DNA of 64,000 bases from Paenibacillus macerans (GTDB lineage Bacteria; Bacillota; Bacilli; Paenibacillales; Paenibacillaceae): the NCBI RefSeq assembly GCF_023715465.1, contig NZ_JAMBOE010000011.1:124001-188000 (forward strand). Direction: 5' to 3'. The position numbers and the translations under genes were made by a program. The notes beneath the pieces are model-generated. The model was given only the letters and a program-made list of their open reading frames with translations, made no database searches and was not told the DNA's origin. This document shows positions 44,722 through 53,421 of this stretch, in pieces (positions within the stretch are counted from its first letter, which is position 1; each line of letters begins with the position of its first letter).

Positions 44722-44768
44722 ACAAAAAGTCTGCCCGGAAGCTCGTTTTTTGAACTTCTGGCAGACTT
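44722..44768 (-). terminator. Hairpin terminator on the minus strand
   Basis: A 9-bp perfect stem AAGTCTGCC/GGCAGACTT with a long loop is followed on the minus strand by TTTTTGTT. It may be the leftover terminator of the lost gene or stop antisense transcription into the regulator gene. Confidence 0.6.
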
Positions 44769-44799
44769 GCGCTTTGGGCTAAACTCAAGCCAAGAATTA

Positions 44800-45005
44800 A
44801 GAACAAAAAATGTCGCTAATTCGGCGGGATCACCCATTAGGAGAGGAATAGGGGAAATTTATGTCGCTATTTTAGTGAAGCACAGGGAGATGGCCACTTT
44901 TCGCACCGTTCATTGGAAAATAGGGCCAAAAATTGTCGCTAATGGGGATGAACATGTCAGGTTCCAGAAAATAGGACCATAAAGTTCCGCTATTTCTATG
45001 AGGGG
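44800..45005. repeat. Family B interspersed repeat
   Basis: The element shares with 30108-30320 the pieces ATGTCGCTAATTCGG, GGGGAAATTTATGTCGCTATTTT, TCATTGGAAAATAGGGCCA, GGGGATGAACATG and ATAGGACCATAAAGTTCCGC. It lies between the convergent ArsR-type and SDR genes. No coding capacity is seen in 44629-45051. Confidence 0.7.
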
Positions 45006-45051
45006 GGTTCGCAGGCAGGCCCGTTGCTAGAAAATAAACCTCCGTCCCCGC

Positions 45052-45792
45052 TTACATCGTCTGCCCGTTATCCACCGTAATGATCTGCCCGGTCAGCGAG
45101 GGCTGTTCCAACACGGCACAAATGAGCTGAGCGATCTCTTCCGGCGGGGAAATGCGCTCCAGCGGCAGATGGGTGATGAGCGAGCGCATTTGCTCTTCTT
45201 TGCCTTCCCACCATCTCGTCGCAACCGCTCCCGGAGCGATGCCGCATACGCGGATCTCCGGCGCCAAAGCGTGCGCCAGCGATTTGGTCAAGCCGTGTAC
45301 GGCCGCCTTCGAAACAGCGTAAGGGAGAGACGAGCCTTTTCCCGTCGTTCCCGCGACGCTTCCGACATTGACGATCGCCCCTTGTTTTCCCTCTCTCAAA
45401 TAGGGTGCCGCGGCGCGCGCGCAATTGAACATCCCCTTGACATTGACCCCAAGCAGGTCATCCCATATTTCCTCGGTCACAGCTTCAAGATCATTCATCG
45501 CGATATACCGGGTAATGCTGGCGTTGTTGACGAGATAATCAATCGTGCCGAATTGGTGTACCACCTGCTCCACCATATCCCGAACCTCGTCGTCCCGCGA
45601 CACGTCCGCCCGGATGGCAAGCGCCCGGCCCCCCGCCTGTTTGATTTCCCGTACGGTTTCTTCCGCCTCCACCGCGGATCGCGAATAATTGACGGCGACG
45701 GCCGCTCCTCTTTCGCCCAGCAGCAGGCTGGTGGCCCGGCCAATTCCCGTGCCTCCGCCGGTGACTAAAACTACTTTGTTATAGAAGCTCAT
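45052..45792 (-). CDS. Short-chain dehydrogenase/reductase
   Basis: A 246-residue classical SDR. The cofactor motif is TGGGTGIGRA at ~11-20, NNAS at ~90, the catalytic Tyr-Lys in YAVSKAA near 158-162 with Ser in NVGSVAG, and the closing GQIITVDNGQTM. It resembles the FabG-like group; the substrate cannot be read from sequence. GAGGAGGA precedes the ATG. It follows the DMT transporter gene by 15 bp on the same strand, so the two are probably co-transcribed and may handle one compound under control of the divergent LysR protein. Confidence 0.9.
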   Translation of the reverse strand: MSFYNKVVLVTGGGTGIGRATSLLLGERGAAVAVNYSRSAVEAEETVREIKQAGGRALAIRADVSRDDEVRDMVEQVVHQFGTIDYLVNNASITRYIAMNDLEAVTEEIWDDLLGVNVKGMFNCARAAAPYLREGKQGAIVNVGSVAGTTGKGSSLPYAVSKAAVHGLTKSLAHALAPEIRVCGIAPGAVATRWWEGKEEQMRSLITHLPLERISPPEEIAQLICAVLEQPSLTGQIITVDNGQTM

Positions 45793-45807
45793 CTCTGTTC
45801 CTCCTCT

Positions 45808-46752
45808 TTACATGTCCGTTATGGTACGGCTCCCTTGCCCCTTCGCCTCGGCCGTGTCACTCTTTCCGGCCTCCCTTTCTCCGGCGCCACTGATTTCCCG
45901 CTTGACCTGCCAATTCACCATAAAAATACCCGCACAGATCAACGCTCCGCCCGCATATACATACCAGTTCACCTGCTCGCCGAGCAGCAGCCAGCTTGTA
46001 AGCACGCCAAACAGCGGTACCAAAAACAGAAAAGCGCTAGTCCTGGCCGGATCGCTGTTTTGAAGCAAATAAAACCAGACCGAAAATTGCACGATCGAAC
46101 ACATAACCACCAACCAGAGCAGCACCAGCACCGATGTCAAAGTAAAGGAGAAAAACGGCTTTTCCGTCAGCCCGCTTAAAATAAGCAGCGTAATTCCTCC
46201 AGCCATCATCTGATAGGCGGCGAGGACTTTCAAATCGAATTCCGGGCCGATGCGGTTGATGATGAGCGTGGCGACCGTAAAACAAACCGCTCCCGCAAAG
46301 GAAACAAAGGTCCCTAGCTCGATTTTCATATGCAATCCAAACGTCAGCAGCACGCCGGCAAACCCGATGACAACCCCAAACCATTGCCAAATGCGGTAAG
46401 CGCCGCGGTTCATGACCGCCCCGATGACGAGCAGCATCAGCGGGCTCGTGCTGGTGATGATCGCCGATTCCCCCGAAGTGATCCAATGCATGCTGTAGTA
46501 GGCGCAGCCCATCACGCCGGCCGACTGAAACAAGCCGAGGGCTGCGGCTTGCAGCCATTGCTTTAACCCGCGAGGCTGCCGCTTTTTCATCGTCAACAGC
46601 GCGAGCAAACCTCCGGCCAAAACGAACCGCATCCCCATCAATAAAAAAGGCGGAGCATAATTTAACCCCAGCTTGCCGACCGGAAAAGCAATCCCCATCA
46701 AAAATGTGGTCAACAAAAGCAGGCCGGTATATTTGAATCCGTTCATTTTCAT
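45808..46752 (-). CDS. EamA-family (DMT) transporter
   Basis: A 314-residue membrane protein with ten predicted helices arranged as two EamA repeats (~5-135 and ~150-285) and a charged C-terminal tail with KREISGAGEREAGK. The start ATG at 46752 has GGGAGG 7 nt upstream; the frame start at 46773 lacks a site. EamA proteins usually export metabolites or amino acids. It is divergent from the LysR gene at 46878, which probably regulates it, and co-directional with the SDR gene. Confidence 0.9.
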   Translation of the reverse strand: MKMNGFKYTGLLLLTTFLMGIAFPVGKLGLNYAPPFLLMGMRFVLAGGLLALLTMKKRQPRGLKQWLQAAALGLFQSAGVMGCAYYSMHWITSGESAIITSTSPLMLLVIGAVMNRGAYRIWQWFGVVIGFAGVLLTFGLHMKIELGTFVSFAGAVCFTVATLIINRIGPEFDLKVLAAYQMMAGGITLLILSGLTEKPFFSFTLTSVLVLLWLVVMCSIVQFSVWFYLLQNSDPARTSAFLFLVPLFGVLTSWLLLGEQVNWYVYAGGALICAGIFMVNWQVKREISGAGEREAGKSDTAEAKGQGSRTITDM

Positions 46753-46877
46753 GTTGCAGCCTCCCTTTCGCAAATCATGTTTGTATTGTACCGGAGGACT
46801 GAAATTATGTATAATGATTGATACAGATATTAGATATCATTTTTTCTGATACTAAAATAAACGGGAGGGAATCGACC

Positions 46878-47753
46878 ATGGAGAGTGCGGATTTGCGCAT
46901 CTTTCAGGCGGTGGCCAGGGAGGGTTCCATTACGAAAGCGGCGCTGCGGCTTGGCTACGTGCAGTCCAACGTGACCTCGCGCATTCGCCAATTGGAATCC
47001 GAACTCGGGACCGCGCTGTTCCATCGCCATAACCGGGGAATGACGTTATCCTCCAGCGGCAAAATGCTCCTGGATTACGCCGACAAAATCATCGGCTTGC
47101 TGGATGAAGCCGCCGCGGCCCTCACCTCTTCCGGCGAACCGAGCGGCCCGCTCCTGATCGGCGCTTCGCAGACGACGGCGGCCGTGCGCCTGCCCAAGCT
47201 GCTGAGCCAATATTACAAGCGGTTTCCGAAAGTGGAAATTTCGCTGATCACCGACTTGTCGGAGCGTTTGTTGGAAAAAACGCTGCAATACGACCTGGAC
47301 GTCGCCTTCATCAGCCGCCACTCCAACCACCCCGACCTGGAGGCCTATCCCGTCTTCGAGGAAGAAGTAGTGCTGATTTCCCCGCCGGACATCACGGATC
47401 TCGACAAAGCACTCGCTAAACCGAATCTCGTGTACAGCAGGGGCTGCGCGTACCGGGAGCTGCTGGAGCATTGGCTGCACACCCGCGGCAAAAACCACCC
47501 GTACACGATGGAATTCGGCACGCTGGAAGCGATAATTGGAGGCGTGTCCGCAGGGCTTGGTATCTCGCTGCTGCCGCGGGTCGTCGTCGAAAAAGAAGCG
47601 AACGCCGGCAATCTCTGCATTCACCAGGTTCCGGAGTCATTCCGGCAAACGAAAACCGAACTGGTCGTGCGGAAAAACTCGCACCCTACCAGCGCCCTGC
47701 TCGCCCTCATGGCCATGCTGAACATTGGAGAAGAGGAAAAAATCTCTTCATGA
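46878..47753 (+). CDS. LysR-family transcriptional regulator
   Basis: A 291-residue LysR protein: winged helix at 1-60 (FQAVAREGSITKAALRLGYV) and a periplasmic-binding-like effector domain from ~85. The ATG at 46878 has GGGAGGG 8 nt upstream; the longer frame from 46818 runs through the promoter region. The gene is divergent from the EamA-SDR pair across ~125 bp, the classic arrangement for LysR control of an efflux unit. It is followed by a terminator. Confidence 0.92.
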   Translation: MESADLRIFQAVAREGSITKAALRLGYVQSNVTSRIRQLESELGTALFHRHNRGMTLSSSGKMLLDYADKIIGLLDEAAAALTSSGEPSGPLLIGASQTTAAVRLPKLLSQYYKRFPKVEISLITDLSERLLEKTLQYDLDVAFISRHSNHPDLEAYPVFEEEVVLISPPDITDLDKALAKPNLVYSRGCAYRELLEHWLHTRGKNHPYTMEFGTLEAIIGGVSAGLGISLLPRVVVEKEANAGNLCIHQVPESFRQTKTELVVRKNSHPTSALLALMAMLNIGEEEKISS

Positions 47754-47772
47754 AAAAAACGAGCGAATGCTA

Positions 47773-47819
47773 AAAAACGAGCTGACTTCGCGGATGATAC
47801 CGCCATCAGCTCGTTTTTG
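47773..47819 (+). terminator. Terminator after the LysR gene, usable in both directions
   Basis: A 13-bp stem AAAAACGAGCTGA/TCAGCTCGTTTTT with a 20-nt loop. It serves LysR on the plus strand and possibly araM on the minus strand. Confidence 0.85.
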
Positions 47820-47895
47820 TTCGAATCGGCTAAAATCCTCGGAGTTCCTCACCGCTGCCTCGCGATAGGTCCCCCACACCCCTTCCGTTCCGTGA

Positions 47896-49035
47896 TCACT
47901 CGCCTGCTTCGTTAAGTGCCCGCAGCAAAGTATGGCGGTCCCGGACCCGATGGGCTTCGCGCAGGCTGCGCGCGAACAAATCATCGTCGATGCCCAGCTC
48001 CATACGGTTCGCCGGTCCGCCCGCTTGGCGCAGCAAACCGCGAATTTGCCCCTCCTCGGGCACAGCCTTCAGCCACTCGCGCACCTGCGCGTCGTGCTGC
48101 CGGAGCGCCTCCGGCTCGGCGCCCGGGTAAAGCCCCCGCTCGGCCGCGTCATGGTAGACGCGGGCGATCTCGGCGCAGGCCGCGCCGACTTTCGCGCCGT
48201 GCAGCACCGCCCGCTCGCCCCGGCGCAAAAATTCCATCTCCCAATAATGGGAGAGATGGTGCTCCGCGCCCGAGGCCGGGTGCGACTGCCCGAACAGCAG
48301 CATGGCGATGCCCGACTCGATCAGCGCCGTCATCAGGGCGCGGATGCCTTCCTCCGAGCGGGCGCCGATCTCACCGGCATGCTCCACGCACGAACGCAGC
48401 GCCCGTTCGGTAATGAGCGCCGCCTGTTCGTCATACGGTTCCCCCGCCGTCAGGCTGGAGAACTTCCAGTCGAACAGGGAGGTGTATTTGCCCAGCATGT
48501 CGCCGAAGCCGGCGGCAACCAGGCGCTGGGGTGCCGACATCAGGATATCGAGGTCGGCAAAAATAGCGACCGGCGGCACGGCCGGGACGGTCTTTTTGAC
48601 GCCGCGGATGATGAGCGGCGCGCCGGCAGAGGTGAAACCGTCCACAGAAGGTGCCGTCGGGACGGAAACAAACGGCTTGCCGCTTTTATGGGCGGCAAAG
48701 CGGACGATGTCGTGGATCGTGCCCGACCCGACGGCGATCAGCGCATCCGTCTCCTCCGGACTGACCTCCAGCAGCAATTGGACCAGCGACGCCTCATCAG
48801 CCACGACATCGCCCATGTCGTTCGGCTGGATCAAGCACAGCTTGGCGGCGAGTCCGGCGCCCTCAAGATCGCGGGCCAGCCTTTCGCCCGCCGCTTTATA
48901 CGTGTTCTCGTCCGCCACCAAAATAGAGCGGTGATATCCCCGCTCCCGCAAAAAAGGCGCGACCTCCCGAAGCACTCCCCGCTCCAGCTCAATCCGCTCC
49001 AGATGCTGTAATTGCCAACCATCCATCTCCAGCAT
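47896..49035 (-). CDS. araM: sn-glycerol-1-phosphate dehydrogenase
   Basis: A 379-residue iron-containing-alcohol-dehydrogenase-fold enzyme of the AraM/EgsA family. Visible are the nucleotide motif DALIAVGSGTIHDIVRFAA, SVPTAPSVDGFTSAGAP, GFGDMLGKYTSLFDW and the metal-ligand His region SGAEHHLSHYWEM. In Bacillus, AraM makes glycerol-1-phosphate from dihydroxyacetone phosphate and lies in the ara operon. The ATG has GGGAGAGGG before it. Here it comes last in the ara cluster, separated from araB by a 430-bp repeat-filled gap, so co-transcription is uncertain. Confidence 0.93.
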   Translation of the reverse strand: MLEMDGWQLQHLERIELERGVLREVAPFLRERGYHRSILVADENTYKAAGERLARDLEGAGLAAKLCLIQPNDMGDVVADEASLVQLLLEVSPEETDALIAVGSGTIHDIVRFAAHKSGKPFVSVPTAPSVDGFTSAGAPLIIRGVKKTVPAVPPVAIFADLDILMSAPQRLVAAGFGDMLGKYTSLFDWKFSSLTAGEPYDEQAALITERALRSCVEHAGEIGARSEEGIRALMTALIESGIAMLLFGQSHPASGAEHHLSHYWEMEFLRRGERAVLHGAKVGAACAEIARVYHDAAERGLYPGAEPEALRQHDAQVREWLKAVPEEGQIRGLLRQAGGPANRMELGIDDDLFARSLREAHRVRDRHTLLRALNEAGE

Positions 49036-49039
49036 GATC

Positions 49040-49125
49040 CCTCTCCCTCCTATTCACATAAACCTGCCTACTATTCCATAAACCTAGCTACTATACACAT
49101 AAACCTGCCTACTATTCACAAGAAC
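49040..49125. repeat. ~20-bp tandem repeat upstream of araM
   Basis: Units of the form CACATAAACCTGCCTACTATT recur about four times with small changes (CATAAACCTAGCTACTATA and others). They start within ~5 bp of the araM binding site. Confidence 0.75.
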
Positions 49126-49138
49126 GTACTGCCTGCCA

Positions 49139-49460
49139 ATATTGTCGCATACCATACGCCGGTAATCCTATGAAACATTTCTCCGCAACCTGACGCCCTC
49201 CACCTCACATTGGAAAAATCCAATAGATTGTCGGAAACCGAACGCCATTTTGAGCTCTCATTGGAAAAAATCCAATAGATTTCACTCAGATCACCCATTT
49301 TGCGCCCTGCCGAGCCAATCTATTGGAAAATATCCAATCAAGCCACTGTATTTACCACTTAATTTCCAATTCTATTGGAGTAATTCCAACCAAATCGTGG
49401 TGGCTACCCACCGGAATTGTCGTGTGCCATACACCAGAGTTCTCCGCAACTAAAGTCGCC
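49139..49460. repeat. Palindromic repeat array between araB and araM, framed by direct repeats
   Basis: Palindromes of the type ATTGGAAAAATCCAATAGATT occur at 49211 and 49259, with variants at 49320 and 49368 (TATTGGAAAATATCCAAT, TTCCAATTCTATTGGAGTAA). The array is framed by degenerate direct copies of ATTGTCGCATACCATACGCC ... TTCTCCGCAAC at 49140-49192 and 49417-49451. The araB stop follows at 49466. No gene is seen here. Confidence 0.7.
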
Positions 49461-49465
49461 GCTCC

Positions 49466-51136
49466 TTACTCCGCCGATTTCTTAATCCGCTTCAGCCGCT
49501 TCATCACATCGTTTTCACCGCGGCCGAAGTAGTCATGCAGCTTGCTGTATTCCTGATACAGGCGGTCGTACACTTTCACGTGCTCCGGAATCGGCTTGAA
49601 CGTTTCCTCTTTGACCCGGGCCATTTTATCGGCAGCGTCAAGGATCGTGTCGTAGCCCCCCGCCGCCGCGCCGGCCGCCACGGCCGCAAACATCGCCGCG
49701 CCCAGCGCCGGTGTCTGCTTGGAATCCGCCACGAAAATTTCGCGGTTCGTCACGTCCGCGTAAATTTGCATCAGCAGGCGGTTTTTTTGCGGCAGGCCGC
49801 CGCAGGCATACAGCGCATCGACGCTGACACCGTTATGATGGAACGCGTCGACGATTTTGCGGGTGCCAAAAGCGGTCGACTCCAGCAGCGTCCGGTAAAT
49901 TTCCTGCGGCTTGGTCAGCAGCGTCATGCCGAGGATCATCCCGGTCAAATCGGTATCGACGAGCACGGACCGGTTGCCGTTCCACCAGTCAAGCGCCAGC
50001 AGACCGGTTTGCCCCGGCTTGTAAGCGGCCGCTTCCCGCTCCAGCCATTGATGCACGTTCAGGCCCTCTTTGTCGGCCGCTTCCTTGACGTACGCCGGAA
50101 GCGCTTCCTCGACGTACCATTCAAAAATATCGCCCACCGCCGACTGCCCAGCCTCATACCCGTAATACCCCGGAATGATGCCGTCCTCGACGACGCCGCA
50201 CATGCCTTCCACCTGCTTCTCCTCGGTGCCCAGCAGCATATGGCAGATCGACGTGCCCATCGCCATCACCAATTTCCCCGGCGTTACAACACCAACGGCC
50301 GGCACGGCCGCATGCGCGTCAACGTTGCCGACCGCGACGGCGATGCCCGGCGCAAGGCCCATCATCTCGGCCATCCCCGGCAGCAACCCGCCCGCGCTTG
50401 TACCAAGTGGGATCACCTCGCCACGCAGCTTCGTGTCCGTCAAGTTTTCCAGCCGCGGATCAAGCGCCTTGAAATACTCCTTGCCCGGATAGCCGTCCTG
50501 CTTGTGCCAGATCGCCTTGTAGCCGGCCGTGCAGCTGTTGCGTACGATGGTGCCGGTCATTTGCGCGATGACCCAATCCGTCGCCTCCAGGAACATATCG
50601 GCTTTTTCATAAATTTCCGGCGCTTCGTCGAGAATTTGCCATACCTTCGCAATCATCCACTCGGACGAGATTTTCCCGCCGTACCGCGGCAAAAAGGCCT
50701 CGTCCCGCGCGGCGGCAATTTCGTTGATTTTATCGGCCTCCGGCTGGGCGGCATGATGCTTCCACAGCTTCACCCAGCTATGCGGATTGTCCGTCAGCTC
50801 CGGGTCGAAGCTGAGCGGCTGCCCCTTGGCATCGACCGGCAGCATCGTGCAGGCGGTAAAATCAATCCCGATCCCGATCACGTCGGCCGGATTGATCCCC
50901 GACTCCTTCAGCACCGCCGGCACGGAACGCCGCAGCACTTCCAAGTAATCGTCGGGATGCTGCAACGCCCAATCATATTCCAGTTTGATCCCTGATCCGG
51001 GAAGACGCTCATCGATCACGTGATGCGGATAAGGCGTAACGTGATCGGCAACCTCCTGGCCGTTCGACAGATCGACCAGCACGGCACGTCCGGACTGAGT
51101 CCCGTAGTCGACGCCAATCGTGTACTTTTTGCCCAT
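49466..51136 (-). CDS. araB: L-ribulokinase
   Basis: A 556-residue FGGY-family kinase. The N-terminal domain starts KKYTIGVDYGTQSGRAVLVD, GIDFTACTMLP and PRYGGKISSEWM mark ribulokinases, and the C-terminal ATPase half has GNVDAHAAVPAVG and ACGGLPQKNRLLMQ. It phosphorylates L-ribulose to L-ribulose 5-phosphate. The ATG at 51136 has GGGGGAGGG 8 nt upstream; the frame to 51232 runs back through a hairpin. It follows araD by ~110 bp containing that hairpin, which could lower expression of araB relative to araD. Confidence 0.95.
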   Translation of the reverse strand: MGKKYTIGVDYGTQSGRAVLVDLSNGQEVADHVTPYPHHVIDERLPGSGIKLEYDWALQHPDDYLEVLRRSVPAVLKESGINPADVIGIGIDFTACTMLPVDAKGQPLSFDPELTDNPHSWVKLWKHHAAQPEADKINEIAAARDEAFLPRYGGKISSEWMIAKVWQILDEAPEIYEKADMFLEATDWVIAQMTGTIVRNSCTAGYKAIWHKQDGYPGKEYFKALDPRLENLTDTKLRGEVIPLGTSAGGLLPGMAEMMGLAPGIAVAVGNVDAHAAVPAVGVVTPGKLVMAMGTSICHMLLGTEEKQVEGMCGVVEDGIIPGYYGYEAGQSAVGDIFEWYVEEALPAYVKEAADKEGLNVHQWLEREAAAYKPGQTGLLALDWWNGNRSVLVDTDLTGMILGMTLLTKPQEIYRTLLESTAFGTRKIVDAFHHNGVSVDALYACGGLPQKNRLLMQIYADVTNREIFVADSKQTPALGAAMFAAVAAGAAAGGYDTILDAADKMARVKEETFKPIPEHVKVYDRLYQEYSKLHDYFGRGENDVMKRLKRIKKSAE

Positions 51137-51153
51137 GTTCATACCCTCCCCCA

Positions 51154-51210
51154 AAAAATAGCGAACGCCCGCTCGCGGCAAAACTTGCTTTTTCCCCATG
51201 GACGTTCGCT
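51154..51210 (-). terminator. Hairpin with T-tract between araD and araB
   Basis: On the minus strand AGCGAACG pairs with CGTTCGCT across a 35-nt loop and is followed by ATTTTTT, directly before the araB binding site. It could be a partial terminator or an mRNA processing or stability element within the operon. Confidence 0.6.
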
Positions 51211-51245
51211 TCATTTGCTTTGACTTTCGCACAACTTTGCCTTAG

Positions 51246-51935
51246 TTACTTCTGCCCGTAATACGCGTTTGCCCCGTGCTTGCGCAGGAAATGGCGGTCG
51301 AGCAACGTTTGGTCCATCGGCGGCGTGTCCGGATTGATTTGCAGCATGCGGGCGGCGATTTTCGCCACCTCCTCCAGCACCACCGCGTTATGCACGGCAT
51401 TGTGGGCGTCCTTGCCCCACACGAACGGCGCATGCGAATGCACCAACACACCCGGCACCTGATTTGGATCGAGCCCTTTAAAGCGCTCCACAATCACATT
51501 GCCTGTCTCCAACTCGTAAGCCCCATCGATCTCCGCTTTGGTCATCGGCCGTGTCACAGGAATTTCCCCGTAAAAATAATCCGCGTGCGTCGTCCCGTAC
51601 GCCGGCAGCGCCCGCCCGGCCTGTGCCCAGCTTGTGCCCCAAGGCGAGTGCGTGTGCACAACGCCGCCGATATCCGGGAACGAACGGTAAAGCACCATAT
51701 GCGTCGGCGTATCGGAGGATGGGCGCAGATCGCCTTCCACCACGTTCCCTTCCAGGTCGACCACGACCATATGCTTCGCCTTCAATTCCTCATAAGGCAC
51801 ACCGCTCGGTTTAATGACAAACAAACCGCTTTCCCGGTCGATTCCGCTGACGTTCCCCCAGGTAAAAGTGACAAGTCCGTGTTTCGGCAGATCCAGATTC
51901 GCTTCCAGCACCTGCTGTTTTAACGCTTCCAGCAT
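51246..51935 (-). CDS. araD: L-ribulose-5-phosphate 4-epimerase
   Basis: A 229-residue class II aldolase-fold epimerase. Visible are TFTWGNVSGIDRE, IKPSGVPYEEL, SSDTPTHMVLYRSF and the zinc ligands in HTHSPWGTSWAQ and HSHAPFVWG. It converts L-ribulose 5-phosphate to D-xylulose 5-phosphate. The ATG at 51935 fits the family's N-terminus and has GGGAG 11 nt upstream. It is placed between araR and araB, all in the same direction. Confidence 0.95.
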   Translation of the reverse strand: MLEALKQQVLEANLDLPKHGLVTFTWGNVSGIDRESGLFVIKPSGVPYEELKAKHMVVVDLEGNVVEGDLRPSSDTPTHMVLYRSFPDIGGVVHTHSPWGTSWAQAGRALPAYGTTHADYFYGEIPVTRPMTKAEIDGAYELETGNVIVERFKGLDPNQVPGVLVHSHAPFVWGKDAHNAVHNAVVLEEVAKIAARMLQINPDTPPMDQTLLDRHFLRKHGANAYYGQK

Positions 51936-52020
51936 CGTTCGTCCAGCTCCCTTCCGAATCCATTTCAAGTTAGCCTAAAGTTTCACGTTCCTAAAAATAC
52001 TCCCGCCGCAGGCGGTGGGA

Positions 52021-52185
52021 TTCCCGCTCGAATTAGCGTTCAGCTGCCGCGCAGGTTCCCGTTCTGGTTGCCGCACGGAATCCCGCTCTAGTTGCCGTTT
52101 AGCTTCCGCACGGAATCCTGCTCTAGTTGCCGTTTAGCTTCCGCACGGAATCCTGCTCTAGTTGCCGTTTAGCTTCCGCACGGAA
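52021..52185 (-). repeat. 35-bp tandem repeat copying the 3' end of araR
   Basis: Three nearly identical 35-bp units lie at 52081-52115, 52116-52150 and 52151-52185, with more degenerate copies back to ~52021. The last unit contains the final araR codons and its TAG stop (…CGGAAGCTAAACGGCAACTAG on the minus strand). Each copy carries the stop, so the protein is unchanged. The repeat fills the araR-araD gap. Confidence 0.85.
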
Positions 52186-53255
52186 CCCCGCACGATCAGC
52201 TCCGGTTCAAACACCGTATCCTCATATCTATCGCCCTGTTCGATCATGCCGATCAGTTGCCTCGCCGCCAGCTCGCCCATGACGGTTTTCGGATGCGTCA
52301 GCGTCGTCAGCTTCGTTCCCGAAGCGGCCGCCAGGCTGGAGTCGTCGAACCCGATGACGGAAATGTCCTCCGGAACCCGCAAACCGCAGGCTGCCGCGGC
52401 ATCCATCAAGATAACCGCGAGTTCGTCGTTGTAGCAGACGAAGGCAGTCGGCCGCTGCTCGGGCGGCCCTTGCAGCAACTCGATGGTCCGCATATACGTA
52501 AAGTCGGCCTTCTGCTCTGTCGTATAAGTCACAACGTGCTGCGGCGAGACAGAAATTCCGTATTCCCGGTGCGCCGACAAAAAGCCCTTCAATCGGTTAA
52601 CGCCCTGCAGGTCGTCCCTTTTGAAAAAACCGGCGACCTGCCGATGCCCGTTCTCCAGCAAATAACGCGCCGCCTTGCGGCCCCCCGCCTCGTCGTCCAC
52701 TTTCAGGCAAGGGCATTCCAGCTCGCGGTATTTTTCGTTGATCATCAAATACGGGATCCCCTTTTCCTGCAGGTCCAAAAAATACCCCAAATTCGGATTT
52801 CCCTCCGCGCTTTTCGTTGGCTCGATGATCAGGCCGCTGAGCGGCTGGCTTGTCATCAGTTGCAGGCTGTCCATTTCCTTCTCTTTCGTGTTGTCCGTGC
52901 TCGACAGCAGCAGACGGTATCCCCGGCTGCGCAGCTCCGCTTCCGCTCCCCTGACGATATGGGGAAAAATATAATCGGAAATGTACGTCGTAATAATACC
53001 GATCGTTTTGACGGCTTCGCCTTCCCGGCGCTCGGGATTACGGGCGAATGTCCCCTTGCCCTGGATCCGCTCCAGCCAGCCGTCTTTCTCCAGTTCCCCA
53101 AACGTTTGCCGCACGGTCTGGCGGCTTAAGCCAAACTGCTCGGCAATTTCGTTTTCCGATGGAAATTGGTTGCCGGGCTGCAGTTTTCCGGACTCCAGCC
53201 ACGACAGCAATTCACGTTTCAACTGCAAATATTTTGGAACTCTTTTATCGTTCAT
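52158..53255 (-). CDS. araR: Arabinose-responsive transcriptional repressor AraR
   Basis: A 365-residue hybrid regulator: an N-terminal GntR-type winged helix (~1-70; KYLQLKRELLSWLESGKLQPG, FGLSRQTVRQTFGEL) and a C-terminal LacI/PBP-type sensor domain (IGIITTYISDYIFPHIVRG, VIGFDDSSLAA). This is the AraR architecture of Bacillus, where arabinose releases the repressor from ara operators. GAGGGTGG precedes the ATG. It lies between araA and araD, unlike B. subtilis, where araR is separate from the operon. Two AraR-type boxes lie upstream of araA. Confidence 0.93.
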   Translation of the reverse strand: MNDKRVPKYLQLKRELLSWLESGKLQPGNQFPSENEIAEQFGLSRQTVRQTFGELEKDGWLERIQGKGTFARNPERREGEAVKTIGIITTYISDYIFPHIVRGAEAELRSRGYRLLLSSTDNTKEKEMDSLQLMTSQPLSGLIIEPTKSAEGNPNLGYFLDLQEKGIPYLMINEKYRELECPCLKVDDEAGGRKAARYLLENGHRQVAGFFKRDDLQGVNRLKGFLSAHREYGISVSPQHVVTYTTEQKADFTYMRTIELLQGPPEQRPTAFVCYNDELAVILMDAAAACGLRVPEDISVIGFDDSSLAAASGTKLTTLTHPKTVMGELAARQLIGMIEQGDRYEDTVFEPELIVRGSVRKLNGN

Positions 53256-53421
53256 TTCTCGTCCACCCTCACAATCACCTATATACCCGCTATTGTATCA
53301 CACGCCGGGTGAACGCAAAGGTTAAGCAAGATACGAAACCAATGCAACTGCCGGGGCCGTGAAGCGGCTGCGATTAGCGTGAGCAATATCCACCCGCTGG
53401 TCCGACTCGGCCGGGCCGCGA

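Noticed and set aside
49139..49460. A CRISPR array
   Set aside because: The repeats are palindromic, differ in length and sequence, and have uneven short spacers. No cas genes are present anywhere in the window.
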